DNA of 64,000 nt from Streptomyces albireticuli (GCF_002192455.1 NZ_CP021744.1:1054001-1118000); one strand, 5' to 3'; counted from the first letter of the stretch, positions 15,593 through 24,079 are shown. Numbers and translations: made by a program. The notes: generated from the sequence alone by a model not told the origin.

Positions 15593-16170
15593 GGGTTCCC
15601 CCTGACGGAATTCTGCGCCTCCAGCACCGAGGCGAGCCTGCGTTTCGCGTGGCCGATGTGGGAGCGCACCGAGGCCTCCTCGGTCCCGAGGAGGTCCGCG
15701 ACCTGGGCCACGCTGTAGCCGATCAAGCTGTTGAGGACGAGGGCGTCGCACTGCCGCTCGGGCAGCCGGGCCAGGGCCGCGTAGAGCCCGATCCGCTGCT
15801 CCAGCCGCGCGAAGCGGCGCGCGCACTCCCCCGCCGGCGGCAGGTGGTCCCCGCCGCCGGTGCCGTGGAAGGCCGCCGTGGCCAGGGCGGTGCCCCGGCC
15901 GCGGTCGGTCAGCCAGCGGTCGACGCGCTCCTTCAGCAGCGACCAGGCGTAGGAGTCGGCCGACCGCCGGCGCAGGACGTGCGGCCACCGCGCGGCCAGC
16001 CGGTCGAAGGTCTCCTCGGAGATCCTGGCCGCGGCGTCCCGGTCGCCCGTGTGCACATAGGCGTAGACCCGCCACTTGCTCGCGTGCAGTTCACGGAAGG
16101 CGGCGAAGGTGATCGCCATCCGGCGTCCGTACGTGCCGGACGGCGGTGGCCGCTCCGAGTCTCCACTCAC
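15544..16170 (-). CDS. ECF-like RNA polymerase sigma factor / sigma-region-4 regulator
   Basis: About 208 residues. The N-terminal half (AFRELHASKWRVYAYVHTGD, followed by SEETFDRLAARW) resembles a sigma-70 region 2. The C-terminal part is a convincing region 4 helix-turn-helix: LPERQCDALVLNSLIGYSVAQ followed by VADLLGTEEASVRSHIGHAK. Such factors redirect RNA polymerase. The GTG at 16170 is preferred (GAGGGA 4-5 nt upstream); ATG at 16119 and an upstream ATG at 16236 are alternatives. It reads away from the DUF574 methyltransferase gene across an unusually AT-rich intergenic segment (16240-16320). No obvious anti-sigma factor is seen, but the overlapping downstream gene could fill that role. 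Confidence 0.75.
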   Translation of the reverse strand: MSGDSERPPPSGTYGRRMAITFAAFRELHASKWRVYAYVHTGDRDAAARISEETFDRLAARWPHVLRRRSADSYAWSLLKERVDRWLTDRGRGTALATAAFHGTGGGDHLPPAGECARRFARLEQRIGLYAALARLPERQCDALVLNSLIGYSVAQVADLLGTEEASVRSHIGHAKRRLASVLEAQNSVRGNPCRAAMTSTVMSSKPS

Positions 16171-16403
16171 AGATCCCTCGATCCGTACGAAGCCGCGCGG
16201 TGTGGGCGGGTGTGCCGGTATGCGCTCGGCATCCAATGAACCGGAAAATTGATCCGGTCATGCGGCAACACATCAAAAATTTTAGCTCTCCGCATCCAAC
16301 TGGTTACTCGTATGCGCTCATTGAAGTGGGTACGTATGACGACCCGACAATCCGCGGCAGCCGGTCCGGCCGGCGGGCCGCCCGTGCCGGGGAGGCGGAC
16401 ACG

Positions 16404-17228
16404 ATGAGCGACGGCGGACGGGGAACGGCGGTCGACCTGCGGCTCGACCGGGCCCACCCGGCCCGGATCTACGACTTCCTGCTCGGCGGCCGTACGCACT
16501 TCGCCGCCGACCGCGAGGCCGCCCGCCGGGTGCTCTCGGCCTTCCCCCCGGCCGCGGCGGCGGCCCGGATCAACCGCGCGTTCACCCACCGGGCGGCCCG
16601 GCACCTCGCCCGCGAGGGCATGGGCCAGTTCCTCGACATCGGCACCGGCATCCCGACCTCGCCCAACCTCCACGAGACCGTCCAGGCGGTCCGGCCCGAC
16701 GCCCGCGTCGTCTACACCGACAACGACCCCGTCGTCCTCGCGCACGCCGCCGCCCTGCTGCACGGCCGGCCCGAGGGGCGTACGGCATACGTCCAGGCCG
16801 ACGTCACCGATCCGGCCGCCGTCCTCGGCGCGCCGGGCCTGCGGGAGACCCTCGACCTCGGCAGGCCGGTGGCCCTGGTCCTGGTCGCGCTGCTGCACTT
16901 CGTCCCCGACGACGGGTGCGACCGCGCCCACGCGGCCGTCGAGGAGCTCAAGGCCGCGGTGCCCAGCGGCAGTACGCTCACGGCGACGCACGCCACCCGC
17001 GAGTTCGCCCCGGCGGCCATGGCCCGGGTCGCCGAGGTGTACCAGCGGGCCGGGACGCCCTTCCAGTTGCGCACGGAGGCCGCCTTCCGCCGCTTCTTCG
17101 ACGGCTGGGAGCTGCTGGAGCCGGGCGTCACGCTCACCCATCGCTGGCGCCCCGACCGGCCCGGGGACGCCCTGCGCGCCACGTCGGCGGAGGCCGCCTG
17201 CTACGCCGCGACGGCCCGCAAGCCGTAG
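16404..17228 (+). CDS. SAM-dependent methyltransferase, DUF574 type
   Basis: A 274-residue protein of the actinobacterial S-adenosyl-methionine methyltransferase family (PF04672). The hallmark N-terminus is present (AHPARIYDFLLGGRTHFAADR), then a Rossmann-like SAM site with FLDIGTGIPTS (residues ~76-86), an acidic strand end VVYTDNDPVV and the helix LVALLHFVPDD. The ATG at 16404 is fixed by GGAGG 8 nt upstream; the open frame extends 258 bp further upstream but lacks coding character. Family members are numerous in Streptomyces, often beside regulatory genes, and their substrates are mostly unknown. No substrate can be assigned here. Confidence 0.9.
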   Translation: MSDGGRGTAVDLRLDRAHPARIYDFLLGGRTHFAADREAARRVLSAFPPAAAAARINRAFTHRAARHLAREGMGQFLDIGTGIPTSPNLHETVQAVRPDARVVYTDNDPVVLAHAAALLHGRPEGRTAYVQADVTDPAAVLGAPGLRETLDLGRPVALVLVALLHFVPDDGCDRAHAAVEELKAAVPSGSTLTATHATREFAPAAMARVAEVYQRAGTPFQLRTEAAFRRFFDGWELLEPGVTLTHRWRPDRPGDALRATSAEAACYAATARKP

Positions 17229-17280
17229 CCGGGGCCCGGCGGGCGCCCCCGTCCATGACGTCCGTAACCGCATGCCGGCG

Positions 17281-18492
17281 CTAGATGGCGTAGTGCCAGG
17301 CCGTGAGCATGTACGCCCCGTACCAGCAGCCGAAGAGGGTGGCGGCGGTCAGTGAGAGAACCACCGTGCGGTCGGTGGCCCGGGCCAGCGCACGGGCGGC
17401 GGGCATGAGGAAGAGGACGGCGGGGACCAGCAGCCGCAGCTTGGAGTGCGAGTAGTTGCTCTGCGCGAGGGTGAGCACGACGATGCCCGTGCCGTAGACG
17501 AGCAGCGGCGGCCAGGTGCCGCGGTGCCAGGTGAGGAACGTGGCGCAGAGGAGGCCGAGGAGGAGGACGGCGGTGCTCACCGCCACCCAGCCCTCGCCCC
17601 GCCGGAGGGTCTCGCCGAGGAAGTCCAGGAAGGCGGCGCCGTTGTCCCAGCGGGTGCCCCAGCCGGCTTCCTGGATGCGGAACCACGCGCCCGGCTCGCC
17701 GAGCCGCTGCCCCACCCACCACAGGTAGAGGGGGGTGCCCGCGCAGCCGAGGGCGACGGCCACGACCGGGCGCCAGGTGAGGCGGCGCTCGCGCAGCAGG
17801 CGCAGTCCGGCGGCGACGGCGAGGGCGGCGACCACGGCCGCGGCGGCGGGCCGGGTCAGTCCGGTGAGGAAGGCGAGGGCGCCGGCGGTGAGCCAGGCGT
17901 GGCGGTGCGCGGCGAGGAGCGTCCCGACGGCCAGGGCCAGGAAGAGCGCCTCGCTGTAGGACATCAGGAAGGCCAGGGCCATCGGCTGTGCCCCGGCCAG
18001 CAGGACGAGGGCGACGGTCGCGGTCCGGCGCCCGTACAGCCGGTCGACGAGGCGGTGCGTGACGACGAGCGCGGCGATCAGCGAGAGGTGGGCGGCGGCG
18101 ATGCCCGAGGTCCCGTGGTCGAGGCGGGTGACGGTGTGGACCACCCGGACCAGGATCGGGAACAGCGGGAAGAACGCCAGGTTGTTGCCGGTGAGCCGGC
18201 CGTCCTCGCCGTAGCTGAAGGAGTCGGGGTAGCCGTGCTCCGCGATGTCGACGTAGAGGCCCCCGTCCCAGGCCAGCAGCCGCTTGCGCAGGCCCGGGTC
18301 GTCAGGGCCGCTCATGGCGGCGAGCAGGGCGAGATGGAGTGCGGCGGTGACGGCGTAGACCACGAGCGCGGGCCGCACCTGAGCGAAGATACGTTTCGCC
18401 GGAGAGACGGGCTCCGGCTTCCTCCACGACGGCCGGGGGCGGGGCTCCGTCGCGGAGGAGCCGGGTATCAGATCCGGTTTCATCGATTTCAT
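17281..18492 (-). CDS. Polytopic membrane mannosyltransferase-like protein (PIG-V/GT-C type)
   Basis: A 403-residue integral membrane protein with ~9-10 hydrophobic helices. A GT-C-type catalytic loop after the first helix contains LLAWDGGLYVDIAEHGYP, with the acidic Asp-Gly pair expected to bind a polyprenyl-phosphate sugar. It is followed by LAFFPLFPILVRVV, a stretch typical of PIG-V-like mannosyltransferases of actinomycetes. It probably transfers mannose from polyprenyl-phosphomannose to an extracytoplasmic acceptor such as a lipoglycan or protein. The N-terminal ~40 residues are Pro/Arg-rich and cytoplasmic. It stands alone between a methyltransferase and the GntR gene. Fold class is fairly sure, donor and acceptor are not. 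Confidence 0.75.
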   Translation of the reverse strand: MKSMKPDLIPGSSATEPRPRPSWRKPEPVSPAKRIFAQVRPALVVYAVTAALHLALLAAMSGPDDPGLRKRLLAWDGGLYVDIAEHGYPDSFSYGEDGRLTGNNLAFFPLFPILVRVVHTVTRLDHGTSGIAAAHLSLIAALVVTHRLVDRLYGRRTATVALVLLAGAQPMALAFLMSYSEALFLALAVGTLLAAHRHAWLTAGALAFLTGLTRPAAAAVVAALAVAAGLRLLRERRLTWRPVVAVALGCAGTPLYLWWVGQRLGEPGAWFRIQEAGWGTRWDNGAAFLDFLGETLRRGEGWVAVSTAVLLLGLLCATFLTWHRGTWPPLLVYGTGIVVLTLAQSNYSHSKLRLLVPAVLFLMPAARALARATDRTVVLSLTAATLFGCWYGAYMLTAWHYAI

Positions 18493-18570
18493 GCCGTTTC
18501 GTCGGGTGAGAGCCGTGGGTGTCCGGGGTGGTTCGGGCCGCGCGCGCGGGGGCGGCGGCGGAGGGGCCGG

Positions 18571-18955
18571 TCAGACCGTGGGGTAGTGCTCCGCGCGCGC
18601 GGCGGTGACCAGGGCGGAGACGTCCGCCCAGTCGAGCCCCGCCGCGCGTGCCCGGCCCATCCAGTCCGACAGCTCCCCCGGAACGGGGAGTCCCCAGGGG
18701 CCGCGCCTGCGCCGGGACGGCGCTGATGAACGTCCCCACACCGGGGCGGGCTTCGACGAGCCCCAGGTGTTCGAGCTCCCGGTACGCCTTGAGCGTCGTG
18801 TTGGGGTTGAGCTTGGTGTCCCGGGCCACGCGCGCCGCGGTCGGCAGCTGATCGCCCACGGCGAGGATGCCCAGCCGCAGCGACTCCTGCACCTGCTGGA
18901 CGATCTGGAGGTAGGCGGCCATGCCGCTGTGCCGGTCGATCCTGAACTCGACCAT
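18571..18955 (-). pseudogene. GntR (YtrA-type) regulator gene with an in-sequence frameshift
   Basis: A small GntR regulator (expected 127 residues). The N-terminal winged helix reads well from ATG 18955 (MVEFRIDRHSGMAAYLQIVQ, then ARDTKLNPNTTLKAYRELEHLGLVE and RPGVGTFI). After about residue 84 the natural C-terminus (ELSDWMGRARAAGLDWADVS to the stop at 18571) is in the +1 frame. One extra base lies between about 18674 and 18705, a stretch with CCCCC, GGGG and CCCC runs. As written, translation would continue out of frame to 18302. It follows the ABC transporter genes by 54 bp, as the last gene of an operon whose promoter carries a perfect YtrA-like operator. It is either a true loss of the repressor or a homopolymer sequencing error. 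Confidence 0.75.
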
Positions 18956-19009
18956 GTACCGGCCCCCCTCAATCCATGCGTGTGCGCGTCGACCCGATGG
19001 CGGCACGGC

Positions 19010-19996
19010 TCACAGGGGGCGCCTGCGGGCCCACCACACGGTGAAGGTGAGGATCGCGGCGGCCAGGGCCAGCAGGATCGCGGCGCCCGTCCATTGCATG
19101 GCGTTCATCTGGTCGTACCCGAAGTATTCCAGGCGGTGGGCGACGATACCCTCGTTCGCCCGGCAGCCCTCGGGGGTGCGCTCGTTGAAGCAGGTGCCGA
19201 AGCCGTGCAGCCCGCCGTGCGCGTCGACGGTCCACTCGTCGTGGCGCACCGCGCCCTCGGGCAGCGAGGGCCGGCCCGCCTCCACCGGGGAGGTGACGGC
19301 GCGGGCGGTGCCGAGCCGCGGCCGGACGGCGTCCCACACGACCTCCACGGCGTAGGTGAAGCCGAAGGCCAGCACCATCGCGGCCACCGTGCGGCGGACG
19401 AACATGCCGAGGGCGGCGCCCGCGGCGAAGTGCAGCAGCGCCATCGCCACCAGCATGGGGCCGGTGTTGTCGAAGACTCCGCTCTCGTCCCAGTGGCCGC
19501 TGTTGACGTAGAGGTGCGCGGGCTCCCACCACCAGGTGAAGACGGCGGAGAGGGCGGCCGAGCACACGAGGGTGACCAGCGCCGCGAGGCCGAGCTTGGT
19601 GGCGATCCAGCGGCCGCGCGTCACCGACTGAGTGGTGACCAGCTTCACGGTGCCGCGCTCGCGGTCGCCGGAGATCAGCGGGGCGCCGAGGAAGACGCCG
19701 GCGACGACGGGCACCAGCGACAGCGTCCAGACGGCGTTCTGGAAGGCGGAGGACTGCGCGCCCTGGAAGGCCTCCAGGAGGTCGACGGCCGTGCCCTCGG
19801 CCCGGCCGCGCGCGAGGAAGTCCTGGGTGGCGCCGCGCTGCCACAGCATGTTCACGCACGAGGCCGCGGCGAGCAGGAGGCAGGCGACGAAGGCGGTGCG
19901 GTGCTGGCGCCAGACCAGCCAGGCCATGCCGCGCAGGACGCGGGGCGGCCGCTTGCCGCCGCCGGCGCGCGGGGTTTCCTTCACGGTCGTGGTCAC
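19010..19996 (-). CDS. ABC-2-type transporter permease
   Basis: A 328-residue membrane subunit with six hydrophobic helices and a large extracytoplasmic loop between helices 5 and 6 (roughly residues 215-290). The loop contains two cysteines that may pair. The cytoplasmic loop ISGDRERGTVKLVTTQSVTRGR is the usual ATPase-contact region of ABC-2 permeases. Its GTG overlaps the ATPase stop (GTGA), so the two subunits are co-translated. With the ATPase it forms an exporter of unknown cargo under GntR control. YtrA-type systems often respond to cell-envelope antibiotics, but that is only a family precedent. Confidence 0.85.
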   Translation of the reverse strand: MTTTVKETPRAGGGKRPPRVLRGMAWLVWRQHRTAFVACLLLAAASCVNMLWQRGATQDFLARGRAEGTAVDLLEAFQGAQSSAFQNAVWTLSLVPVVAGVFLGAPLISGDRERGTVKLVTTQSVTRGRWIATKLGLAALVTLVCSAALSAVFTWWWEPAHLYVNSGHWDESGVFDNTGPMLVAMALLHFAAGAALGMFVRRTVAAMVLAFGFTYAVEVVWDAVRPRLGTARAVTSPVEAGRPSLPEGAVRHDEWTVDAHGGLHGFGTCFNERTPEGCRANEGIVAHRLEYFGYDQMNAMQWTGAAILLALAAAILTFTVWWARRRPL

Positions 19997-20943
19997 GCCG
20001 CCACCTCCGGTGCGTCGTCGTGGTCGGCGGGCCGGGCGTCCGCGGTGATCAGGGGTGGTGTCCCGGGCGACCTCAAGTAGGCGAGGAGCACCTCTTCGAG
20101 GGTGGGCTCGCTGATCCGCCAGTCGCCCTCCACCGGGCCGTCCGGGCGGATCAGCCCGGTGAACTGGCGCCCCACGACGCGGGATTCCACGACGGTGTGC
20201 CGGGCGATCTCCGGCGGGACGCCGTCCACCAGCCGGGCTCCGGTCACCAGGCTGTGGGCGGACAGCAGCGCGTCGACGTCACCGGCGAGGCGGAGCCGGC
20301 CGTCGGCGACGGCCAGCAGGTAGTCGCACATGGTGGAGACGTCGGCCAGCTGGTGCGAGGACATGACGACGGTCGTGCCCTGCTCGGCGGCCTCGGACAT
20401 CAGCAGCCCGGCGATCTCGTGGGCGGCGAGCGGGTCCAGCTCAGCCATGGGCTCGTCCAGGAGCAGCAGGTCGGGGCGCTTACCGAAGGCCAGGGCGAGG
20501 GCGACCCGGGAGCGCTGGCCGCCGGAGAGGGCTCCGGTCCGCGCGTGCAGGGGCACCTTGCCGGAGCGGACGATCCGCGTCGCGACCTCACTGTCCCACC
20601 GGGGGTTGAGCTCCTCGCCCATCCGCAGGTGGTCCTCGACGGTGAAGCGCGGGAACAGCGGCTTGTCCTGTGCCAGGAAGGCACACCGCGCCAGCACGCC
20701 GGCCTCGGCCACGGGCGTGCCGAACAGCCGCAGGCTCCCGTTCGTGGGCCGGGTGATGCGGGCGGCCATGTTCAGCAGCGTGCTCTTGCCCGCGCCGTTC
20801 GATCCCACGAGTCCGCACACGACACCGGCCGGCACCCGGAACGAGCAGTCGCGGACGGCCCAGCGCCGCCGGTACCGCTTGCCGAGTCCGCGCGCCTCGA
20901 TCGCCCAGCGGCTCCCGTCACCGCCCGGAGATATCCCCACCAT
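19993..20943 (-). CDS. ABC transporter ATPase (ABC-2 exporter, YtrA-operon type)
   Basis: A 316-residue ATP-binding protein: Walker A GSNGAGKST (residues ~43-51), signature LSGGQRSRV (~140), Walker B LLLLDEPMAELDP (~160-172) and H-loop SSHQLADV. A C-terminal extension of ~100 residues follows the nucleotide-binding domain, as in many drug and lantibiotic exporters. The ATG is 13 bp downstream of the 24-bp palindrome at 20957-20980, with AAGGTGG 4 nt before it. First gene of the operon with the permease and the GntR gene. Confidence 0.9.
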   Translation of the reverse strand: MVGISPGGDGSRWAIEARGLGKRYRRRWAVRDCSFRVPAGVVCGLVGSNGAGKSTLLNMAARITRPTNGSLRLFGTPVAEAGVLARCAFLAQDKPLFPRFTVEDHLRMGEELNPRWDSEVATRIVRSGKVPLHARTGALSGGQRSRVALALAFGKRPDLLLLDEPMAELDPLAAHEIAGLLMSEAAEQGTTVVMSSHQLADVSTMCDYLLAVADGRLRLAGDVDALLSAHSLVTGARLVDGVPPEIARHTVVESRVVGRQFTGLIRPDGPVEGDWRISEPTLEEVLLAYLRSPGTPPLITADARPADHDDAPEVAA

Positions 20944-20956
20944 TGCCCACCTTGCT

Positions 20957-20980
20957 ATTCCACTAGTCAGCTAGTGGAAT
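20957..20980. promoter_or_regulatory. Perfect palindromic operator of the ABC-GntR operon
   Basis: ATTCCACTAG-TCAG-CTAGTGGAAT is a perfect 10-4-10 inverted repeat just upstream of the ATPase gene. The ACTAG..CTAGT core and its position fit a YtrA-family GntR operator, and the regulator encoded at the end of the operon is the obvious ligand. Confidence 0.8.
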
Positions 20981-21022
20981 GAGCATTGTCGATCAGCCCT
21001 CCCCGTGTCAACACACACGAAA

Positions 21023-21069
21023 GGGCCGGACGGCCGCTCGCGGTTGGGGCCGCGGCGGCCGTCCGGCCC
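21023..21069. terminator. Terminator at the end of the P450/MFS operon
   Basis: A perfect 15-bp stem (21023-21037 with 21055-21069) with a 17-nt loop lies just after the MFS stop at 21110 on the minus strand. It marks the left end of the polyyne-like gene cluster. Confidence 0.8.
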
Positions 21070-21109
21070 GGGGGGAGGGGGAGTGGTATCGGGAGCCCGG
21101 GGGCGGGCG

Positions 21110-22516
21110 TCAGGCCGCGGGCTTCTTCGCGGCCCGGGGGATGAACAGGCAGGCGAGCGCCGCGAGCGCGGACGCGGCGAGGGTGAACTCCCAGCCGTGG
21201 TCGAAGGCCGTGACGGCGTCGCCCGCGCCGGGGGTGCCGAGGAAGGCGACCAGCAGGGCCACCCCGAGGACCGAGCCGACCTGACGGGCCATGGTGACCA
21301 CGGCCGAGCCGGTGGAGAAGCTCTGCGGCGGAAGGGCCGTCACGGCGGCGCCGACGAGGGTCGGCACGACCAGGCCCACCCCGATGCCGGTGAGCAGCAT
21401 GCCGGGGAGGAAGCCGGCGACGTAGTCGTGCGAGGTGTCCAGGCGGTAGATCCACCAGCCGATGCCCACGCAGAAGAGCACGGAGCCGATCGCGGAGACC
21501 GCGCCCGAGCCGATCCGGCGGATGAGCGGGCCGACGCCCATGGCGAAGGCGGGGACCATGACCGGGCCGGGCGCGATGGCGAGGCCGGTGCGCAGCGGGG
21601 ACCAGTGCCAGACCTGCTGGCACCAGAGCACCGCGGAGAGCAGCATCGCGCCGAAGGCCACCGCGAACAGGAGGTTGGCGAAGGTCGCCGGGCCCACGGG
21701 CCGGATCCGCAGGAGGTCCAGGGGCAGGATCGGGGACGGGTGGCGGGAGGAGCTGAGGACGAAGCAGGCGAGCAGGACGACGCCGGCCACCAGCGAGCCG
21801 ATGACCCCGCCGGAGGCCCAGCCCCAGTCGTCGCTCTTGACCAGGCCGAGGGCGAGGACGGCGATGCCGAGGGTGAGCAGGACGGCGCCGGCGAGGTCCA
21901 GCCGGTCGGCGGTCGGGCGGGACGGGGTGCGCGGCAGCACCCGGGCGCCGACGACGAGGGCGAAGACGCCGATGGGCAGGTTGATCAGGAAGACCCAGCG
22001 CCAGTCGAGCTGGGTGAGCAGACCGCCGATGACGGGGCCGAGCGCGGCGGCCAGTCCGCTGATCGCGGTCCAGGCGCGCACCGAGGCCACCCGCTTCTCC
22101 GGCGGGGCCGCGGCGAGCAGGAGACCCAGGGAGGACGGGATCAGCATGGCCGCCCCGACCGCCTGGACCACCCGGGCGGCGACCAGGACCCAGACGCCCG
22201 GCGCCACCGCGCAGGCGGCGGAGGCGAGCGTGAAGACGGCTATGCCCAGCAGGTACGCCTGCCGCGGGCTGGTCCGGTCGGCGAGGCTGCCGGCCGGGAT
22301 GAGCAGCGCGGCGAAGATCACGGCGTAGGCGTTGAGGATCCACGACAGCGAGGCCAGCGACGACCCGGAGAACTGTGCGCCGATGTCGGGCAGGGCGACG
22401 TTGACGATGAACATGTCGAGATTGGACATCGCCACGCCGGCCACCACGACGGCGAACACCGGACCGAAGCGGGGCTTGGTGACGCTGCCCGCCTCACCGG
22501 CGGCGGTCTGAGTCAT
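21110..22516 (-). CDS. MFS exporter, DHA2/EmrB-QacA type
   Basis: A 468-residue multidrug-type antiporter of ~14 helices. Helix 1 has MSNLDMFIVNVALPDIGAQF, the helix 2-3 loop has GSLADRTSPRQAYLLG, and the antiporter motif is AALGPVIGGLLT. A clear GAGGAGA site precedes the ATG. It follows the P450 gene in the same direction after an 86-bp gap holding a perfect inverted repeat, so it may have its own regulated promoter. Being last in the desaturase/P450 cluster it is the natural candidate exporter or self-protection pump for the product, which is an inference from position. Confidence 0.88.
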   Translation of the reverse strand: MTQTAAGEAGSVTKPRFGPVFAVVVAGVAMSNLDMFIVNVALPDIGAQFSGSSLASLSWILNAYAVIFAALLIPAGSLADRTSPRQAYLLGIAVFTLASAACAVAPGVWVLVAARVVQAVGAAMLIPSSLGLLLAAAPPEKRVASVRAWTAISGLAAALGPVIGGLLTQLDWRWVFLINLPIGVFALVVGARVLPRTPSRPTADRLDLAGAVLLTLGIAVLALGLVKSDDWGWASGGVIGSLVAGVVLLACFVLSSSRHPSPILPLDLLRIRPVGPATFANLLFAVAFGAMLLSAVLWCQQVWHWSPLRTGLAIAPGPVMVPAFAMGVGPLIRRIGSGAVSAIGSVLFCVGIGWWIYRLDTSHDYVAGFLPGMLLTGIGVGLVVPTLVGAAVTALPPQSFSTGSAVVTMARQVGSVLGVALLVAFLGTPGAGDAVTAFDHGWEFTLAASALAALACLFIPRAAKKPAA

Positions 22517-22530
22517 CGCTCTCCTCGTTA

Positions 22531-22553
22531 GTGAGTTGGTTTTTCCAACTCAC
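22531..22553. promoter_or_regulatory. Perfect inverted repeat upstream of the MFS gene
   Basis: GTGAGTTGG-TTTTT-CCAACTCAC is a perfect 9-5-9 repeat, 15 bp from the MFS start codon and followed by AACGAGGAGA. It resembles operators of dimeric winged-helix repressors (HxlR/MarR/TetR types). It could instead act as a weak terminator for the P450 gene. No matching repressor gene is adjacent. Confidence 0.65.
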
Positions 22554-22602
22554 GCGAGCATACCGCGCCCCGCAGAACGTCTCCCCTGTTCATGAAGAGG
22601 CG

Positions 22603-23829
22603 TCAGCCACACTTCACGGGCAGCCGGTCGAACCCCCGCTGCACCAGCTGGTCGCGGAAGGTGGGCTCCCCCGCCGGCCCCAGCGCCGGGAACCGGCGCA
22701 GCAGCCGGGGCAGCGCGATCTCCGCCTGCATCCGGGCCAGCGCCGCCCCGAGACAGAAGTGCGCGCCGCCGCTGAACGTCAGCGCGTGGTTCCCCGTGCG
22801 GTACGGGTCGAAGCGCAGCGGGTCGGGGAAGCGGCGCGGGTCGCGGTTGCCGGCCGCGATGAGGAGGGTGACCTTCGTCCCCTCGGTCAGCGGCACGCCG
22901 AAGAACTCCAGGTCGGTCGCGGCCATCCGGTTGAGCGCCTGGGCGGCGGGGTCGAAGCGCAGGGTCTCCTCGATGTAGCCCGGGGCGAGTCCGTCGTCCT
23001 CGCGGAGCGCGTCGGCGTGCCCGGGGTGGTCGAAGGCCAGCCGCAGCGCGTTGCCGATGAGGTCCATGGGGGCCTCGGTGCCGGCGACCAGGAGCAGCAT
23101 GAAGTTGGCGATCAGCTCGTCCTCGCTGAGCTCGCCGCTCTCGTCCCGGGCCCGGGTCATCGCGCTGACCAGGTCGTCGCGGGGCGCGGCGCGGCGGGCG
23201 GCGGCCAGCTCGGTGAAGTACGCGGCCATCCACTCCATGCCGCCGTCGCCCCGGTCGAGCTGGGAGAGGTCGCGGATCGGCTCCAGGGCGGTGGTGATGT
23301 CCCCGACGGGCCCCCGGAAGGCCGCCTGGTCCTCCTCGGGGATGCCCAGCAGCGCGCCCATCACGGCCATCGGCACCCGGAAGGCGAACTCCGCCATGAA
23401 GTCCACCGGGGCGCCGTCCGCCGCGAGTCCGGCGAGCCGGTCGATCAGCCCGTCGATCAGGCCCTCGACCACGGGCCGCAGCTCGGCGATCCGCCGCGGG
23501 GTGAACGCGCCGCTGAAGAAGCGCCGGTAGCGCTCGTGGTCCGGGGAGTTGCTGAAGAGCATGTTCCGCGCGAGCCAGACCCAGGAGGAGTGGTCACGCC
23601 AGCCGGGCATCATCCGGTCCTGCACCGGCCCGTCGGTGGACAGCAGCCGGGGCTCGCGCAGGGCGCGGAAGCACTCGGCGTGGCCGGTGACGACCAGCTG
23701 GTCCGGGCCGAGCCGCAGCAGCGGCCCGTACGCGCGGAGCGCCTCGTAGAGGGGGTACGGGTCACGCTTGCCCGCCGGGGTCATCAGTGTCGTCATCGCG
23801 ACGCCGGGGTCCGTCACCGGTGTGCTCAT
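22603..23829 (-). CDS. Cytochrome P450 with altered I-helix
   Basis: A 408-residue bacterial class I P450. The heme loop FSGGAHFCLG has the Cys ligand near residue 357, and the K-helix ExxR is in EETLR (~287). The I-helix reads LLLVAGTEAPMDLIGN (~248), where the usual acid-Thr pair (E/D-T) is E-A-P: the conserved proton-relay threonine is missing. GAGGAGAACAG precedes the ATG. It follows the rubredoxin gene by 67 bp. In the caryoynencin cluster a P450 at the same relative position hydroxylates the polyyne chain, so late oxidation of a desaturated fatty acyl chain is likely. Loss of the Thr suggests altered oxygen activation or substrate-assisted catalysis. Confidence 0.9.
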   Translation of the reverse strand: MSTPVTDPGVAMTTLMTPAGKRDPYPLYEALRAYGPLLRLGPDQLVVTGHAECFRALREPRLLSTDGPVQDRMMPGWRDHSSWVWLARNMLFSNSPDHERYRRFFSGAFTPRRIAELRPVVEGLIDGLIDRLAGLAADGAPVDFMAEFAFRVPMAVMGALLGIPEEDQAAFRGPVGDITTALEPIRDLSQLDRGDGGMEWMAAYFTELAAARRAAPRDDLVSAMTRARDESGELSEDELIANFMLLLVAGTEAPMDLIGNALRLAFDHPGHADALREDDGLAPGYIEETLRFDPAAQALNRMAATDLEFFGVPLTEGTKVTLLIAAGNRDPRRFPDPLRFDPYRTGNHALTFSGGAHFCLGAALARMQAEIALPRLLRRFPALGPAGEPTFRDQLVQRGFDRLPVKCG

Positions 23830-23896
23830 CTGTTCTCCTCGTGGAACGTTCCCGGCGGGTGCTGGCGGCCCGGCGGGCGGTGCGGGTCTGCGGGGG

Positions 23897-24079
23897 CTAC
23901 AGCGGTGCCATCACGAAGTCGGCCTTGGTGGTGCCGCAGTCCGGGCACTCCCAGGTGTCGGGGATCTCCTCCCAGGGGGTGCCCGGGGCGATGCCCTCCT
24001 CGGGGAGTCCGAGGGCCTCGTAGTAGACCCATCCGCACACCAGGCACATCCATGCCCTCTTGCCCATGTCCTCGCTCAC
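23897..24079 (-). CDS. Rubredoxin
   Basis: A 60-residue one-iron electron carrier. Both Cys pairs are visible, CLVCG near the start and CPDCG near the end, with the aromatic residues usual in rubredoxins (WVYYEA, PDTWEC). The GTG at 24079 overlaps the hydrolase stop (GTGA) and has GGAG upstream; ATG 24067 is the alternative. Rubredoxins donate electrons to membrane di-iron oxygenases and desaturases, so it may serve the three desaturases here. It could also reduce the adjacent P450. Confidence 0.92.
   Translation of the reverse strand: MSEDMGKRAWMCLVCGWVYYEALGLPEEGIAPGTPWEEIPDTWECPDCGTTKADFVMAPL

Noticed and set aside
16146..16403. An N-terminal extension of the DUF574 methyltransferase
   Set aside because: The extension lacks coding character, overlaps the sigma-factor promoter region, and GGAGG precedes ATG 16404 at ideal spacing.
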